Positions 44,012 through 56,800 of a stretch of 64,000 nt of DNA are shown one piece after another (the first letter of the stretch is position 1; each line of letters starts with the position of its first letter). The notes under the pieces were generated by a model. It ran no database searches, was not told where the DNA came from, and was given only the letters and a program-made list of their open reading frames with translations. The DNA comes from Caenorhabditis remanei (lineage: Eukaryota; Nematoda; Chromadorea; Rhabditida; Rhabditidae): assembly GCF_010183535.1 (NCBI RefSeq), contig NC_071331.1, forward strand, positions 8,618,001-8,682,000. The letters are read 5' to 3'. Made by a program: the position numbers and the translations under genes.

Positions 44012-45765
44012 TAGCACGCTGTATTACCCCGAATATATGATATTTTGTTAGAGGAAGGTTGCAGCTGTAATTTGTGTGAGCAAGAAGTATTTTGCAAAAG
44101 TAGGTGAGAATGTACGTCATCGATTATGTAGCATGCGGATGAGCAACATCATGGAGGCGGTGGATTTTTTGACCGCGTGGAACTGAGGGCTTGCGTAGAG
44201 CTTTTATTTTTTGCACAGTGAAAGAGCAGTAGTGTAAGATTATGGTTTTGCACTTTTCTAGAAGATTCCAGTTATATACGTTGTGTAAGGAGGGCATGAC
44301 TTTCATTTGGAATTGTTCTCGTTCGACGATGTCTGCTGGCGTTCAATCAACGCCGAGTCACTTGACTTTTCTGTGATAATTACTGTACAAGACCATCGCC
44401 CTGTTAAAACTAAAAACGGTTCAATAAATTAAAGTTTGGAGGAGAAGAGAGGAATTAAAATCGTAGGACTACCTTTCGCTAAAAGTTAAAATCGATTAAA
44501 AGATGTCGAACACATGCATCAATTTTTATTCTTGCCAACACGTTTCAAGAAGTTTTTAACTGTGGTAGTAAATAGTGTGTACTGTCATTGATAATTTACA
44601 AAAATACTTGAATGGATATTCTTTCTCTATAACTCACAGCATGTACATTTCCTGTTCATATAGTCTTTTAGTACGTGATACTTTGATCATTAAAAAATGG
44701 CATTTCTCAAAGTTGTGAACTAAATTACTTTTGGTGTGTCGATAGAAGATTTCACCCTTGCTAAGTTCTCATATCGGTTGAGCAATTATAGTAACCTTAG
44801 TATAACATGTAAAGGGAAATCGAAAATATTGCTGTAAGAATTGTTGGTCAAGAATGAAAACAGGCAGGGCTCTCCAAGAAGGGAAGCGTCGGAGGGAAAT
44901 GCTGTATACTATCAGAATTCCAGAGAGTTTATCTAACATAGGCCATGCATAGTTGGTTTTGATTCTCGTCATTTGTCTGACAGCATTCAAAACAAATCAT
45001 GGTCAAAAACTTTCTTGCCAACCTAATACTTAAAAAACGGTCCACTAAAATAACTCATAAAAATTGTTAGAAAGCGACACTTTGAAACAGTGAAATGCTT
45101 CATTGCTGTGTAACTTTTTTGATTGGAAGGCGAAAATTATACTGCTTCGAAAAATGTATTTTTTGCTAGCTGCATAAGATTTGTACTGTTATTTCAGAAT
45201 TTCTTAAAATTTTATAATGAATATTTATGCAAAATAATACTTTCAAAATTCAAAGTTCTAGATTGTACTTCAAATGATAAAATACCCTTCGACATTAAAA
45301 AATGAGATAAACGACTATTTGGTTTTCTGGAGATCCGATTTTTGTTTTACACTGTTTCATCCGGTTTTTTATAGTTTGGAGTGGATTAGCCGATAATTTT
45401 AAACAACTGAAACGTTTTGAGATTTCTAATTCTTTACTTTACAAATTTTTAATTAAAAAGTCAATCTTTACAAAAACATCGTCAAAACTCTTTCATCCAT
45501 GTTATGAAAACTAGGGGCGCTATAACAAGGTTTGGAAAAGGCGGAATCACCTTAAACGAATCACCTATTGAGATATTAGCCGAGCAAATTTGTTACAACT
45601 GCGCCCCGCCGCAAACGAGAGTATCGGCGAGAGACGCAGATTTTTTTCTCGCGCCAACAATTATTTTCACAGTTTTTGACCTATTTTCACTATTTTTCGA
45701 AAGTTTTTATGTAATTTGTTCTTAAAAACAGCGAAAATAGGTCAAAAATGGTAAAAATATTTGTT
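44012..45765. repeat. IR1 spacer
   Basis: Unique to the centre of IR1. It contains a partial tandem unit like those at 42-44 kb (45060-45560), a fragment resembling the 37.8-38.06 kb array unit (45110-45375), CTGTTTCA at 45083-45090 (minus) and 45352-45359 (plus), and a truncated MITE at its right end. Short ORFs at 44124-44306 and 44769-44990 lack support. Confidence 0.75.
45593..45765. repeat. Truncated copy of the TTACAACTGCGCCCC MITE at the IR1 junction
   Basis: Matches 16573-16745 in inverse arm order (GCAAACGAGAG, GAGACGCAGA, GACCTATTTT and the loop), then stops abruptly at the inner edge of the right arm (45766). The inversion breakpoint therefore cut this element. Confidence 0.8.
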
Positions 45766-47084
45766 CAGCTGGACAGGAATTCGAAACTTGAAGTCAAGTC
45801 GAGAAATGGGTCCAAGTTTATTTTAGCTTGAAACAACCGGAGTTTTGGCAGGAGGATATCCGGAACGTACCCAATAAACAGCAGACTGTTGTGTATTAAT
45901 ATAGTCATTACGTATGCTATCGGGCATGTTTTCTGTCTGAGTAGGAATGATTTGAGTTATGGTCAAAAACTTTCTTGTTAACCTAATAATTTCACCTTTT
46001 CAAAAACTTGTTATAGCGATCCTCATATGCATAACATGGATGAAGGTGTTTTGATGATTTTTTTGTAAACATTGACTTTTTAATGAAAAATTTGAAAAGT
46101 AAAGAATCAGCAATCTCAAAACGTTTCAGTTGTTTCATCTGGTAGAAGAAACAGTACATTTTGAAGTTTCAAACTACGAAAAAAAAAACCGTATTCTCCA
46201 GTTTCATTATGTTGTTTTGTTTATTTGTTCTCAGGTCATCGTATTGTGAATGGCCTTGTTCGCGTCAGCATAAATTCTCAGTTCTCGTTTTATTTGATTT
46301 TTGAAAATTTATGTACGGTGATTGTCATCATGAAAGTTACAGAGATATTGAAAGTTACAGAGAGAGAGAGGAGTAATGATGTTGGTAATGATGTTGAAAA
46401 AAAGTTTACAACCATTCAACAACATAAAGAAATTTTTGAACTACTTGTTGCTGTTTCGGGTATCATGGATCGAATAAACAAAGAATTAATAATGGTTTGC
46501 AATCCTATGCAATAACAAGAACGTGAAACTGCACAGTTGTACTGGGAAGTTACCTGAACTTCAGAATTGTGATGAAAAAACATCAGCTATGGAGCGTTTT
46601 ACTGTTTCAACGGGGGCGCTTTCTAACTGTTTCAGTACGTTTTTTAAGTACGGGTCCTGAATTGGTTTCCAAAATTTGAAATTGTTCAGTTGTGTCCAAA
46701 GTTTTGTATGAATGTACTGGTTAGTTTTCCAGAATTTTCAAAGTTTTGAAAAACTCCGGTATGGAACATTTCACTGTTTCAAAGTGTGACTTTTTAATAA
46801 TTTTGGTGATTTATTTCAGTGCGCCTTTCTTTTATGATGTTTTTACGTTTTTCAAAATATAGCGACCCCCTAGTATGAATAACATGGATAAAGGAGTTTT
46901 GATAATTTCTTGTATGCATTTTTATAAACTGGGATTTTAATGAGGCATTTGCAGGAAAAATATAGCCTGAGCATTATCAAAAATTTTCAGTCGTTTCATC
47001 AAGATAGAGAAACGGAACATTTTTAAAGTTTCAAACAAAAAACATGTGTCGTGTTGCCCTGTTTCATGGTGTTGTATTATTTAC

Positions 47085-47373
47085 CGTAAATACTGTATTA
47101 GAGCGACATGCCGCTCTATTTTTCAACCGCCTCTCAGAAAAATGTTGTGGTTTCAGAAACTCATTAAAGTTAAACGGAAAAAACTTTTTTGAAAGTTCTA
47201 TTTGTTGATCTAGAGGTTACTATTCACGCTGCTTCTAATCAAAATCAAGAAAATACACTGGGATAATGATATTCATGAATCTTGAGTATTGATGGGTGTC
47301 GTTCTATTAAAGGTGTCGTTCTATTAAAGGTGTCGTTCTATTAAAGGTGTCGCTCTAATACAGTACTTACGGT
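47085..47373. mobile_element. CCGTAA MITE, right-arm copy
   Basis: Mirror of 42405-42693 by the IR1 symmetry, including the three 18-bp repeats. Confidence 0.8.
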
Positions 47374-47983
47374 ATTTGTTTTTGGGTCGTTGTATTATGG
47401 CATCTTTATAAACTCTGCACATCTCGTCTTATTTGGTTTTTGAAGCTATTTATGTATGGTGATCGTCATATCGAATGTTGCAAAGAGTTCATCAGTGAAG
47501 ATGTTGAATAAGAAGTTTACAACCATTCGACCACAGTGAAAAGTAATTTTGAACTACTTGATTTTGTTTAGGGTATGAAATGCCAGACCAAACGATGGTG
47601 TAATAATTTACAAAACAATCCTTTATATTAACACGGACGTGAAATAGCACAATTTTTCCTAAAGGGAACTATTTTGAAGTGAATTTTTAATACAAATAAG
47701 CAGATTTGCCACTGGCCGGGCTAGTCCAAAATCAAATTTTATTTCTATCTACGTCCGGTCCGCTGGGTACGTAGTCGGTAAAAGAAAAACTTTACAATTT
47801 CGAAAACTGATTAAGTACGGTGAATTCGACCACTTTTCGATGAAAATACTCATTTTTGAATCCTCATTGACGGCAGAGATGGGCCAACGAAAGCCAGTAA
47901 TCTTGATTTCATTTATTAATGAAATGAGCGAGACAATGATGTGTGAAATAGTGATTATGAGGAGTATGAATTCAAGTTTCCAT

Positions 47984-48562
47984 TTAATTAACTCGGTTTG
48001 CCAAGCTAGGATAAATCGCCGAATAAGGGGGCGGAGTCTCTTCTGAAGGTGCACTTGGACGGTTTGGAACAGGTGGTGGTGGGTTTGGATGATGATGATG
48101 ATGAGAAGATGATGGAGGAGTGGGGTGAGCCTGAAACATATGTGGTGTATCAAACTTTAATTCTTTAAAAACAAAAACATATAGTAGGTCTATGAAACGG
48201 CAGCATTTTTCGCATCGTGCAACAAATATTTTCTGTTTTTCAGATTTCGGAAAACTGAATCTAGGTTATTGCACTTATTGTTTATGTTTTGTCTTTTCGC
48301 TCACCTCAAATCCCGACACGTGAGCAGTGTATCCATGATTATTATACACATTATTTGGATATAATTGAATTGGAAATGCCAGTTGAGATGAAATCCCACT
48401 CCCGGATACTCCATTTCCTGATGAGCCGGGCGCTGTGATCACTGTGGATTGTCGTCGAAATGTGCATTGAGTCCCTGCTGGCGGATGACTCATTGGTGTA
48501 TGGCTTATGAGCATTGTTGATCGAGTCAAGTACACTGGTTCACCAGACACTCCTGCTCCCAT
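47984..48562 (-). CDS. Small protein with PSAP/PPPY/YPSL motifs, right copy
   Basis: Exons 48562-48305 and 48130-47984, identical in translation to the gene at 41215-41793, including MGAGVS, PSAP, PPPY and YPSL. The promoter side is also duplicated up to the Tc1-like element, so both copies should be expressed alike. The two genes point towards each other across about 6.2 kb; read-through transcripts would be complementary over kilobases. Confidence 0.75.
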
Positions 48563-48740
48563 TTTGTCTGGAAATTTCGTTAGATTACTGAAATAGAGCG
48601 TGGGAAGGAGAGTGGGGGGGGAAAACGAAAAACTTGGTTTTTACGGGAACGACATGTACATAGAAAAAAACAGCAGAAATAATATCGTTAAGACAAAACT
48701 ACCGAGTCTGAAACTCAGTTTATGAAACTGGAAGATGATA

Positions 48741-49891
48741 CAGTGCGCGAAATATCTTTAGGACCCCCCTCAAATTTGGGGGTTCTGAAAAACCTAGAAG
48801 AGATATCAAAAATCTGTGAATGCCAATCGATTCCAAATCCAAAATAACCCCCGGACACAAATTTTCATGAGCCTATCACTTTTCATACCCGCGTGCCACC
48901 AAAAAGTCACTTTTTTGGCCGCGAAATATCTTTAGGACCACCTGAAAAAACCAATTTTCAGTTGATTTTCAGAAAAGTTATTTAGGTGGAAATAGTTTTG
49001 GGTAATACAAAATCTCATTTTAATGTGTTTTTACATGTTTTTACATGGTTTAACATCAATTTCTGTTTGTTTTATCTTCAAAAACAAAACCCCAATATTA
49101 CGCGAAATCACTTTTTGTGCATTTTTCGACTTTGATGGCTTATTTCTCTTAAACAGAATTGACTACTAATCTGAAACGTTATCGGTGATTTGACTCACTT
49201 ATTTGTAAACCTATTGCAAAAAAGATTTTGAAAAAATACCGACTTTGAGCGGAGTTACGTGTCATCAATTCAAAATGACTCCATTTACTACTGAAAATGT
49301 GGAAAAAACAATTGTTCAGTAGTAAAAACAATTGTTTTTTCCACATTTTCAGTAGTAAATGGAGTCATTTTGAATTGATGACACGTAACTCCGCTCAAAG
49401 TCGGTATTTTTTCAAAATCTGTTTTGCAATAGGTTTACAAATAAGTGAGTCAAATCACCGATAACGTTTCAGAATAGTAGTCAAACATATTTCATGGAAA
49501 TAAGCCATCAAAGTCGAAAATGCACAAAAAGTGATTTCGCGAGATATTGAAGTTTTGTTTTTGAAGATAAAACAAACAGAAAGTGATGTTAAAACATGTA
49601 AAAACACATCAAAATGTGATTTTGTATTACTCAAAACTATTTCCACCTAAATAATTTTTCTGAAAATCAACTGAAAATTGGATTTTTCAGGTGGTCCTAA
49701 AGATATTTCGCGGTCAAAAAAGTGACTTTTTGGTGGCACGCGGGTATGAAAAGTGATAGGCTCATGAAAATTTGTGTCCGGGGGTTATTTTGGATTTGGA
49801 ATCGATTGGCATTCACAGATTTTTGATATCTCTTCTAGGTTTTTCAGAACCCCCAAGTTTGAGGGGGGTCCTAAAGATATTTCGCGCACTG
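48741..49891. mobile_element. Tc1/mariner-like palindromic element, right-arm copy
   Basis: Mirror of 39886-41036, with the same TA flanks and CAGTGCGCG ends. Confidence 0.9.
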
Positions 49892-50825
49892 TATTTCTAG
49901 ATTTGGGAACAATTGAATTAGTAATTGTCAAACTTTAAGAAACAATAAAAATGTATGGAGACCTCAAATCAAGAAATATTTCAGAGTCAATTCGCAATGA
50001 AAATACTATTGCTTTTTATATTCAAGATGCATTTAACTCTACTGGCAGAAACAGACACGATTTGTTTAAAATAATAAGCACACAAATAAATAAACAAAGA
50101 AATTAGTGATGTTTCACAATATAGTTTTTTGATTTTAGTGTATTCTATCAGATATTAGTTCGAGACGACTTGTTACCTCATCTGTGAGTCTAGTCATATA
50201 AAACATGTGCTAAGCCTTTGAAAATGAGAGCGATAAACATTTCTAGTAAATCACTAAACATTACAAAACATAATTCCAGGAATATTTCTTTCTTCTTCAC
50301 TTCTTCTCAATAAATAGTATTGAAACACGTATAAAATATTTATTCTTTCAACTTCTTCAGATTTATAACTTTTTCGCAGAAACCTTAAGTTGGGCCTAAT
50401 TGACTTGTTACAGTGATACAAAGACAGCAGTGGGCAAAGCACAAACAATATAACACCGAAGATTTTCTAATCAGGAAAATAGGATTCAACACTTCCCCTT
50501 AGTTTGGGTTGAGTTTATACCTCTATGTATTGAAAATCAGAGAATTCCGTTTTTCGAAAAATTACTCACAACCTTATGTGATAAGCTAGGAAAAGAGGGA
50601 ACACTTATATCCCCACAACAAAAAGTTTTTGAAGTTAAAACTCTCTCAGTGCAACAGAAACTAAAACATTTTTAGCCATCGAGAAAAGCTAATTTATGGT
50701 TATAAAATCATTTCGAAGTTTTATTTTTTGAGTGACAATTATGTCTATTTTATTTTGCAACACAGAAAGAATTTCATGGTGTTGAAAGGAAATGTTTTGA
50801 GTGGGCGAAATCCATCAAGAGCAGA

Positions 50826-51257
50826 CTTGTCAAAAATCGGGCCGGGCCGGGCCGAGATTTTTCTTGACCGGGCCGGGCCGGGCCGAAATTTCTCTTGGCC
50901 CGGCCCGGCCCGGCCGGCCCGGATTCAAAAATGGGTACCCATTTTTACCAATTTTTTGTTGAAATTTTTGAAAAAAAAAGAGTTAAAATGCTTAAATTAT
51001 CATACATATTCACATTTTGATTCAATTTTAAATGTTTATTCGAAAACTATACTTTTTTCAAAAAAGTTCAAAAAATTTCAAAAAATTTCCAAAAATTTTA
51101 AAAAAAAAAGTTCAAAAACACAAAATTTTTTGAAAAAATGTTTCAAAACGGGCCGAGCGGGCCGGGCCGGGCCACGGGCCGGGCCGGGCCACGGGCCGGG
51201 CCGGGCCGGGCGGGCCGAGATTTTTCCTGATTTTGGCCCGGCCCGGCCCGTGACAAG
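50826..51257. mobile_element. GGGCC-rich element, right-arm copy
   Basis: Mirror of 38520-38951. Confidence 0.85.
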
Positions 51258-51507
51258 TCTGATCAAGAGTTATTGTTTCACCAGTAAGCTTTGCAAATAA
51301 GAAACTTGAATAAAACAGTGAATCACATGTTAATAAGAGATATGAATAGGAAAATAAAACATTAAATGTAGTGATTTTTTTCTAGCTGCCAGAATTTTTT
51401 CTGATCCATCCTACACAAATCGATACGTATTCTATTCAATCACAATAAATATTTAAGTAAGAAATATGTAGATTAAGAAACTGAAATTATTCAGAACCAT
51501 CGAGCAG

Positions 51508-51699
51508 ATGAAAAAAGGAATGTATTTTCAACGTGGAAAAATTCAAGACATAATTGGAAAACACGTTATGAGTACGGATACTGGTTTTGTATACAAAAAA
51601 GAATTAAATGAAAAACACAAGGCGAAATGTCCGAAGCAGAAATTAAGGTTTCATTGGTTTAGAGAATTATTGCAAGGACGCATTATTCTGTTCGAGTAA
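51508..51699 (+). CDS. Possible 63-aa ORF, right copy, unrecognised
   Basis: Identical to the ORF at 38078-38269 (minus). Same caveats: Lys-rich, no domain, possibly a remnant. Confidence 0.25.
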   Translation: MKKGMYFQRGKIQDIIGKHVMSTDTGFVYKKELNEKHKAKCPKQKLRFHWFRELLQGRIILFE

Positions 51700-52168
51700 A
51701 CGCTTTTTACTTCGCAGTGATTCTTATATAAACCGGATGAAACAATGGAAAAAATTAACGGGATTTCAGAAAACCACGAAGTTGTGTATCTTATTTTCTG
51801 AATGTCGAAGGATTTTCCATTCGTTTATAGTCTTAAGTACAATCTAGTTGTTGAAGTCAGAATTGTGAAACTTGAAATTTTCACTTTTCATAAAAGAAAC
51901 TTATTTCTTATAACAACAGTACCAATCTAATCCAGCTAGCAAAAAATGAATTTTTCGAAGCAGTATAATTTTCAACTACCAACAAAAAAGTTACACTTTC
52001 ATCGTGTGGATTAATACAATAAGAGCTGATGTTCAGAGTTGTTGGATTCTAATTTAAAAAAAACTCAAAAAGTGTATACGCCTTTTTTACCTGAGAGAAA
52101 GAAGCAAAGACAAAGCAGAAAATAAAGTTTTAATGCTTAAGGAATTGGATATAGTCCACATTATCAAT

Positions 52169-52318
52169 GTCAAAATGCTGAGTACAGATTTTTGTATTAC
52201 AATTTCCAAAATTTTAATGCTTACTTTCTTCCATGATTGAATATTTTCAGTTCATACATAATCACAGTTGTTCGGAATCCAGATTACGGAATTCCGGAAA
52301 TTGAAAAATCTCATTCCG
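52169..52318. other. 150-bp stretch between the two inverted repeats
   Basis: The only sequence separating IR1 from the visible part of IR2. Whether it belongs to IR2 cannot be decided because the matching sequence would lie beyond 64000. Confidence 0.6.
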
Positions 52319-52363
52319 TACAACTATGACGAAAAATTTCTATTTGAAAATTTTATCAACATT

Positions 52364-52442
52364 CTAAAAATGTTAAACTGCTTTTAGTTTTTCATATACT
52401 GTACGCTTTCTCCGTATCATCCTCACTCCGATACATTTCAAT
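52364..52442 (-). pseudogene. Duplicated 3' exon of the acidic protein gene, left copy
   Basis: Resembles the end of exon 2 at 53055-53192: GAAATGTA-CG-AG, GATA, GAAA, then TACAGTATATGA. It reads ...EDDTEKAYSI-stop against ...CEYSI-stop. Probably a diverged duplicate of the terminal exon; use in splicing is unknown. Confidence 0.45.
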
Positions 52443-53054
52443 TAGCGTGCTCGTAGTAAAAAATGTTATTGACTTAACATAATAATCGCATACTGAAACT
52501 GGGATAGTTTCGAGTAATCAAAAAACCTAAGGTAGCCGAACCAGTTACAAATTTGACAGATTTTTTCCAAATTTTCCCAAAAATTTAGTTCGTAGCAATT
52601 ATAATTTTTATCTGCTGTTTCAAAATGTTTATATTTTTAATTTCAAAGATTATTACTGTTGGTTGGAGCATTATTACAATACGATTCAAAAACTTGACTA
52701 TTTTTGCTGTCAAAACTGAACAGTTTCAAAACTTGTTTAACTTGAGCAGACAGAAAATTTGAACAATGGGAACGTAATTCTTCCTGCTTTCATTTCATGA
52801 CATTTCAGTTTCGTAACTATGTTATGTTTGATAATTATTTATTTCACCAGTACACTGCTTGCTCTAACTCAAAAATCAACGGATGCACAAAACTGTCACT
52901 GACAATATGAACAGGTTTTGATAAGTACTAATTTTAGTAAAAAAAAAGGATTCCGTTCGAGATTAAATTGATATTGCCAACTCAACTTTCTACTATTGCT
53001 AGTTGAGTTGTCATAAAATCATCACACTGAAAATTTTCAACTGCTTCTGCTTTT

Positions 53055-53481
53055 TCATATACTGTACTCGCATTTTGATACTTTACTTTGCCGAAGCGTC
53101 CTTTTTTCGTAAATATCCCCATTCTCGGTACATTTCAAGTACGTTTGAACCCCTATCCCATCCACTTTTTGTTTATTTGCATTCTCGATCACCTGAGCGA
53201 GAAGAGCGGTTTTTTGAGGAAAAAAAACCCATTCAAGTGTTGTTTTTCCCACTTTTCACTTTGAAACTCTAATCTTTCAAGAAAAACAATTTGACCGTTT
53301 CACAACAGTCATGAAACAAATTGAATTGGAGACACCTAAGTTCCTTTTTACCTTTAGTTACTAGAACACTCACCAACTGCTTCAAATCGCCACTTCTTCC
53401 TTCGATCTTGATCGGTTTCTTTGGTCCCTCGTCTTCAGATTCAGAAGAAGAAAGTGCGTATGGATCCTCCTCCTCTGTCAT
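53055..53481 (-). CDS. Small acidic protein, left copy, 81 aa
   Basis: Exons 53481-53374 and 53192-53055, phase 0, donor TTG|GTGAGT and acceptor CGCTCAG. A TTTTCCAG acceptor 22 nt upstream of the ATG suits SL1 trans-splicing. Residues 1-20 (MTEEEDPYALSSSESEDEG) are strongly acidic with casein-kinase-2-like sites; the rest is Lys-rich and mixed, ending CEYSI. No domain recognised. The acidic Ser cluster followed by Lys suggests an intracellular, perhaps nuclear protein, but this is weak. Possibly the 5' part of a larger ancestral gene. Copy at 62837-63263. Confidence 0.6.
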
Positions 53482-53643
53482 GATTAGTGAGTTGGGGAAG
53501 TTTTGAGAGACTGGAAAATAACTGGACTGAATTATTATCACAATGAGAATAAAGTTAAGCTAAAATTAAAATAGAAAAACAGAAAAAAAATTGTCCAAGA
53601 TGAGATTTGCAAAGTAAAATTTCATGTTTCAAAACTTCGATTT

Positions 53644-53826
53644 TTATGGGTTTTGCTGATTGAGAACATTTGGGCAACGACCGAACATGTAATGAAAATC
53701 CCAAAAAATCGACAAATTCTTTAGTTTTGAACAGGATTTGCCACTATTTTTTTTTAAATCTTCAAAATGAAACGGTTTCAAAAAGTTAGTATACCAATCC
53801 AATTCTAGAAAATATAATGGTCTCAT
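53644..53826 (-). CDS. Possible 60-aa ORF, left copy
   Basis: An ATG 26 nt after a TTTCAG acceptor opens a 60-codon frame (MRPLYFLELDWYTNF...) with a balanced residue mix. It lies about 140 bp upstream of the trans-splice acceptor of the acidic protein gene on the same strand, a spacing compatible with an operon. No domain, no poly(A) signal seen. Could be chance. Copy: 62492-62674. Confidence 0.25.
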   Translation of the reverse strand: MRPLYFLELDWYTNFLKPFHFEDLKKNSGKSCSKLKNLSIFWDFHYMFGRCPNVLNQQNP

Positions 53827-56800
53827 GTCTTCGTAAATTTTAAATTAATGATCTGAAAGCAATACAGTAAGATAGGGGCTGGAAACTTCTCCAAGGATTT
53901 TTACTGTAGTCAAGAATACCATTCCCTTGAGATTATTGAAGATTATTGACCCGTCATGTTAAAAAAATATCTTCTCATATACATGAAAAGGATAAAGTTT
54001 GTTCAAGTTTTATTGGAGGGACACGGGAATCGTCAGATGTAAAAATAACATCGCAGATGAACAATTACAGGTTTCTTAGTGGAAGTTTTCATGGAATGAC
54101 GAAACAGATTAATCTGATTCTCAGACCAGTCATGGATAATTTCTGAGCTCAAAAAGTGAGAACTAAATTACCTGATTGAGAACGGATATGATAAAATGTT
54201 TGTTCATTGTCTTTTTGCATCGAATATTGAAGATCTAATTAGCTTCGAGAATTTATGGGACATTGAAACAGTAAAAAAATATTATAAACTTTTGGAAACG
54301 AACTCGATCATCCCGTTCTCAAAATGTTTCTATATTTAGTTTCCATCCCCCAAAATAAAGTCGGTATACTGGTTTTCACTCTTTCTTTTTTTGAAAACAT
54401 GACCTCTAGCGAACTATTCCTGAACCCTTTAAAATAATTAGGTGTTTTGAAATTTGAATATACGAAAATTTAAACGATTGACGGAATCAAAACTCTCGAA
54501 ATTTCTTAATGAATCGAAACAGAACTTATATTCTGTGACGAGGGCAACTTTATAGTCCGTTTCGTTACTCAACTTATTAGTTTTGAAATAATAAGTGTCT
54601 ACCGCAAGGATACCAACAGTATCAGAATCTCATGGTTTAAAAAAATTTCAGAACAAAACGAAACCGCAATTAAAAAAATCAATGTTGGTGAACACCATGA
54701 AAGAATTAATCAAAATTAACAATAGAACATTTTCTCGCAACTATTGGTGTACTGACTGAAAAGCCAAGAATCTTCCCAATTTCACAACAAAATAAAACCG
54801 GAAGATTTTCGAAATAGTGACGAGTTTTCCGTCCGATCAACAAGCCAGCCCCAAGGTGATAAAGAACAACTGACATCGAGAGAGCCAGATGGTCATCAGG
54901 ATGAGTTTTTGTGAAATTTCTTAAAGATTTCTACGCCTTCGGATCCTTCCAGATGACTCAGGAAGTTTTGCTCAAAAGTATTACAAAATCGAGGAAAGTG
55001 CAATAGAGAGTTGGGGGAGGGAGGGTGAAATGAATAAGAATAGAAAGTCTATTCCAAAAGACTGGTTCGATTTGAGCTTCTCTCCCCCCTTTTCCTCCAG
55101 AGAAAAGATATATTCGAGAGAGCACACAAATCAGAGAGACGCAGACAAAAATACTTCGAGATCAGAGCAGTCGGACGGGACGGCATAGAGGGAGGCTTTA
55201 CACATTGCACACACACACACTGAACACATTTCTTCCCGACGGGAAAAGAGGGATAGATCCACCCCCGAGTAGAAGATGAAGAGAGATACAATGAGGGAGG
55301 GGGAGTTGAAAGGCTCAGAGCTCACGGGGGCACACGGTTGGGGAATGGCAAACAGCAATTATTCGCGCGCAAGATTTGAGAAATTTAGTGATTTTATTGT
55401 TAGAATTTTTGTGAGACATTTGCGGAAATAAATTTTTCTGATTCTGATTGAAGATAATTCTTGTCTACAGAAGGATGGCCTGTTTGTGACTGTGTCTCGG
55501 ATATCTTTGAGTCAAATTTCAATGATTCAAAATACACTCTGTCTAATTGAGAAGTCAAAATGTCCTGATAGCAAAAATCAGATTCATTTCGAATTTCTGA
55601 ATTATTTCCAGCTTCGTTGAAAATTTAAATATATTTCGTCTACGTACAAAAGAATTTGGTTTGCACAGTTGTTTCTTATTAAAACTAAAAAAGAAGGTTC
55701 TGTGAATGAATTGTATGCAAGTAGGCTCAAAGATCTTCATTACTTATCTGATAAGCGTAAAAACTCTCACTTAAATTTTTTTGATTTGAGAATGATGACG
55801 AACCAACGTTATTGTCAGTTTCAGAGTCTTGATATTTAGATTACGAATGTTTGAATGCAATCGTCTCGTTCAATTCGTTTAAAAAATTAAAACATCTCAA
55901 ATCATGACACTTTCCAAAGGGTACAGTTAAAAATAAAGTTTGGCTGAGGATTTTCAAAAAAATATTTGCAGGCTGAAAAAAAATCAAACAATCTCTTAAA
56001 AATAAATATTTGGTTGCTATGGAAGAAGGAACAATTTTGCCAATTTCAGAATCTTGATATTAAGATTTCGAAACACAATTATATACTTAGATTAGCGCTG
56101 TCTTCGTTTAGTCTTATAAGATTCTTTTTGAAAACGAACAATTCAGAAAAGCCGACATGTTACTGGCTACGCTGGGCCGGGCTAAAATCAAAATTATTCC
56201 ATCTATATTTTCGCTAAGCGTTTTTGAGCAATTTTACAGTGAAACTTCAAAAAAATCAATAAATTTTGTCGAAAAATAGGTATCCATTTTTGAATCCGAC
56301 CGTCTTAAATGAATTAGTTCATTATCATTTCAATAAACAAAAAAGCTCTATTTGAAACTTTGTATTTTTTCAGCGAATAATCAGGAATTCAAAAAAAATG
56401 GGAGAGGGAAACTTTCTTAAGTAACCTCAAAAGGATTTGGAGGTCGTGTGCTCAAAAATATTAATCAGAATTTTGGGACAAGTATTCCAAAATTTGATGT
56501 TTCAAAATCAACTTATTTTTGATGTCAAATTGAGACTTTTCAATTAGCACGTAATGAAAAAATCATGAGAAGCAGAAATTACAAAGTATACATCAGACTC
56601 TTTCAGAAATTTCATTTTGAGTACATGAAACAGAAATCTTCCTGGTGATTCCATAAACAGTAACCACTGCAATAAAAATAAATTTTGAAAAACTAAAGTA
56701 AATTTAAACCGGACTATTATGATTTCAAAGCACAAAGCACTTATAGTCATTGTGAAACAAAAATAGTTTTATTTTCCTATAAATCTAGCCAGACAATTCA

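Larger units (their letters stand above)
45766..52168 (-). repeat. Right arm of 6.4-kb inverted repeat IR1
   Basis: Reverse complement of 37609-44011. It duplicates the GGGCC element (50826-51257), the Tc1-like palindrome (48741-49891), the CCGTAA MITE and the 134-aa gene. CTGTTTCA motifs are now on the plus strand at 46602, 46627, 46774 and 47059. Confidence 0.95.

Noticed and set aside
54990..55358. 75- and 80-codon ORFs (mirrored at 60960-61269)
   Set aside because: Arise from a CT/CA-rich promoter-like tract; no coding support.
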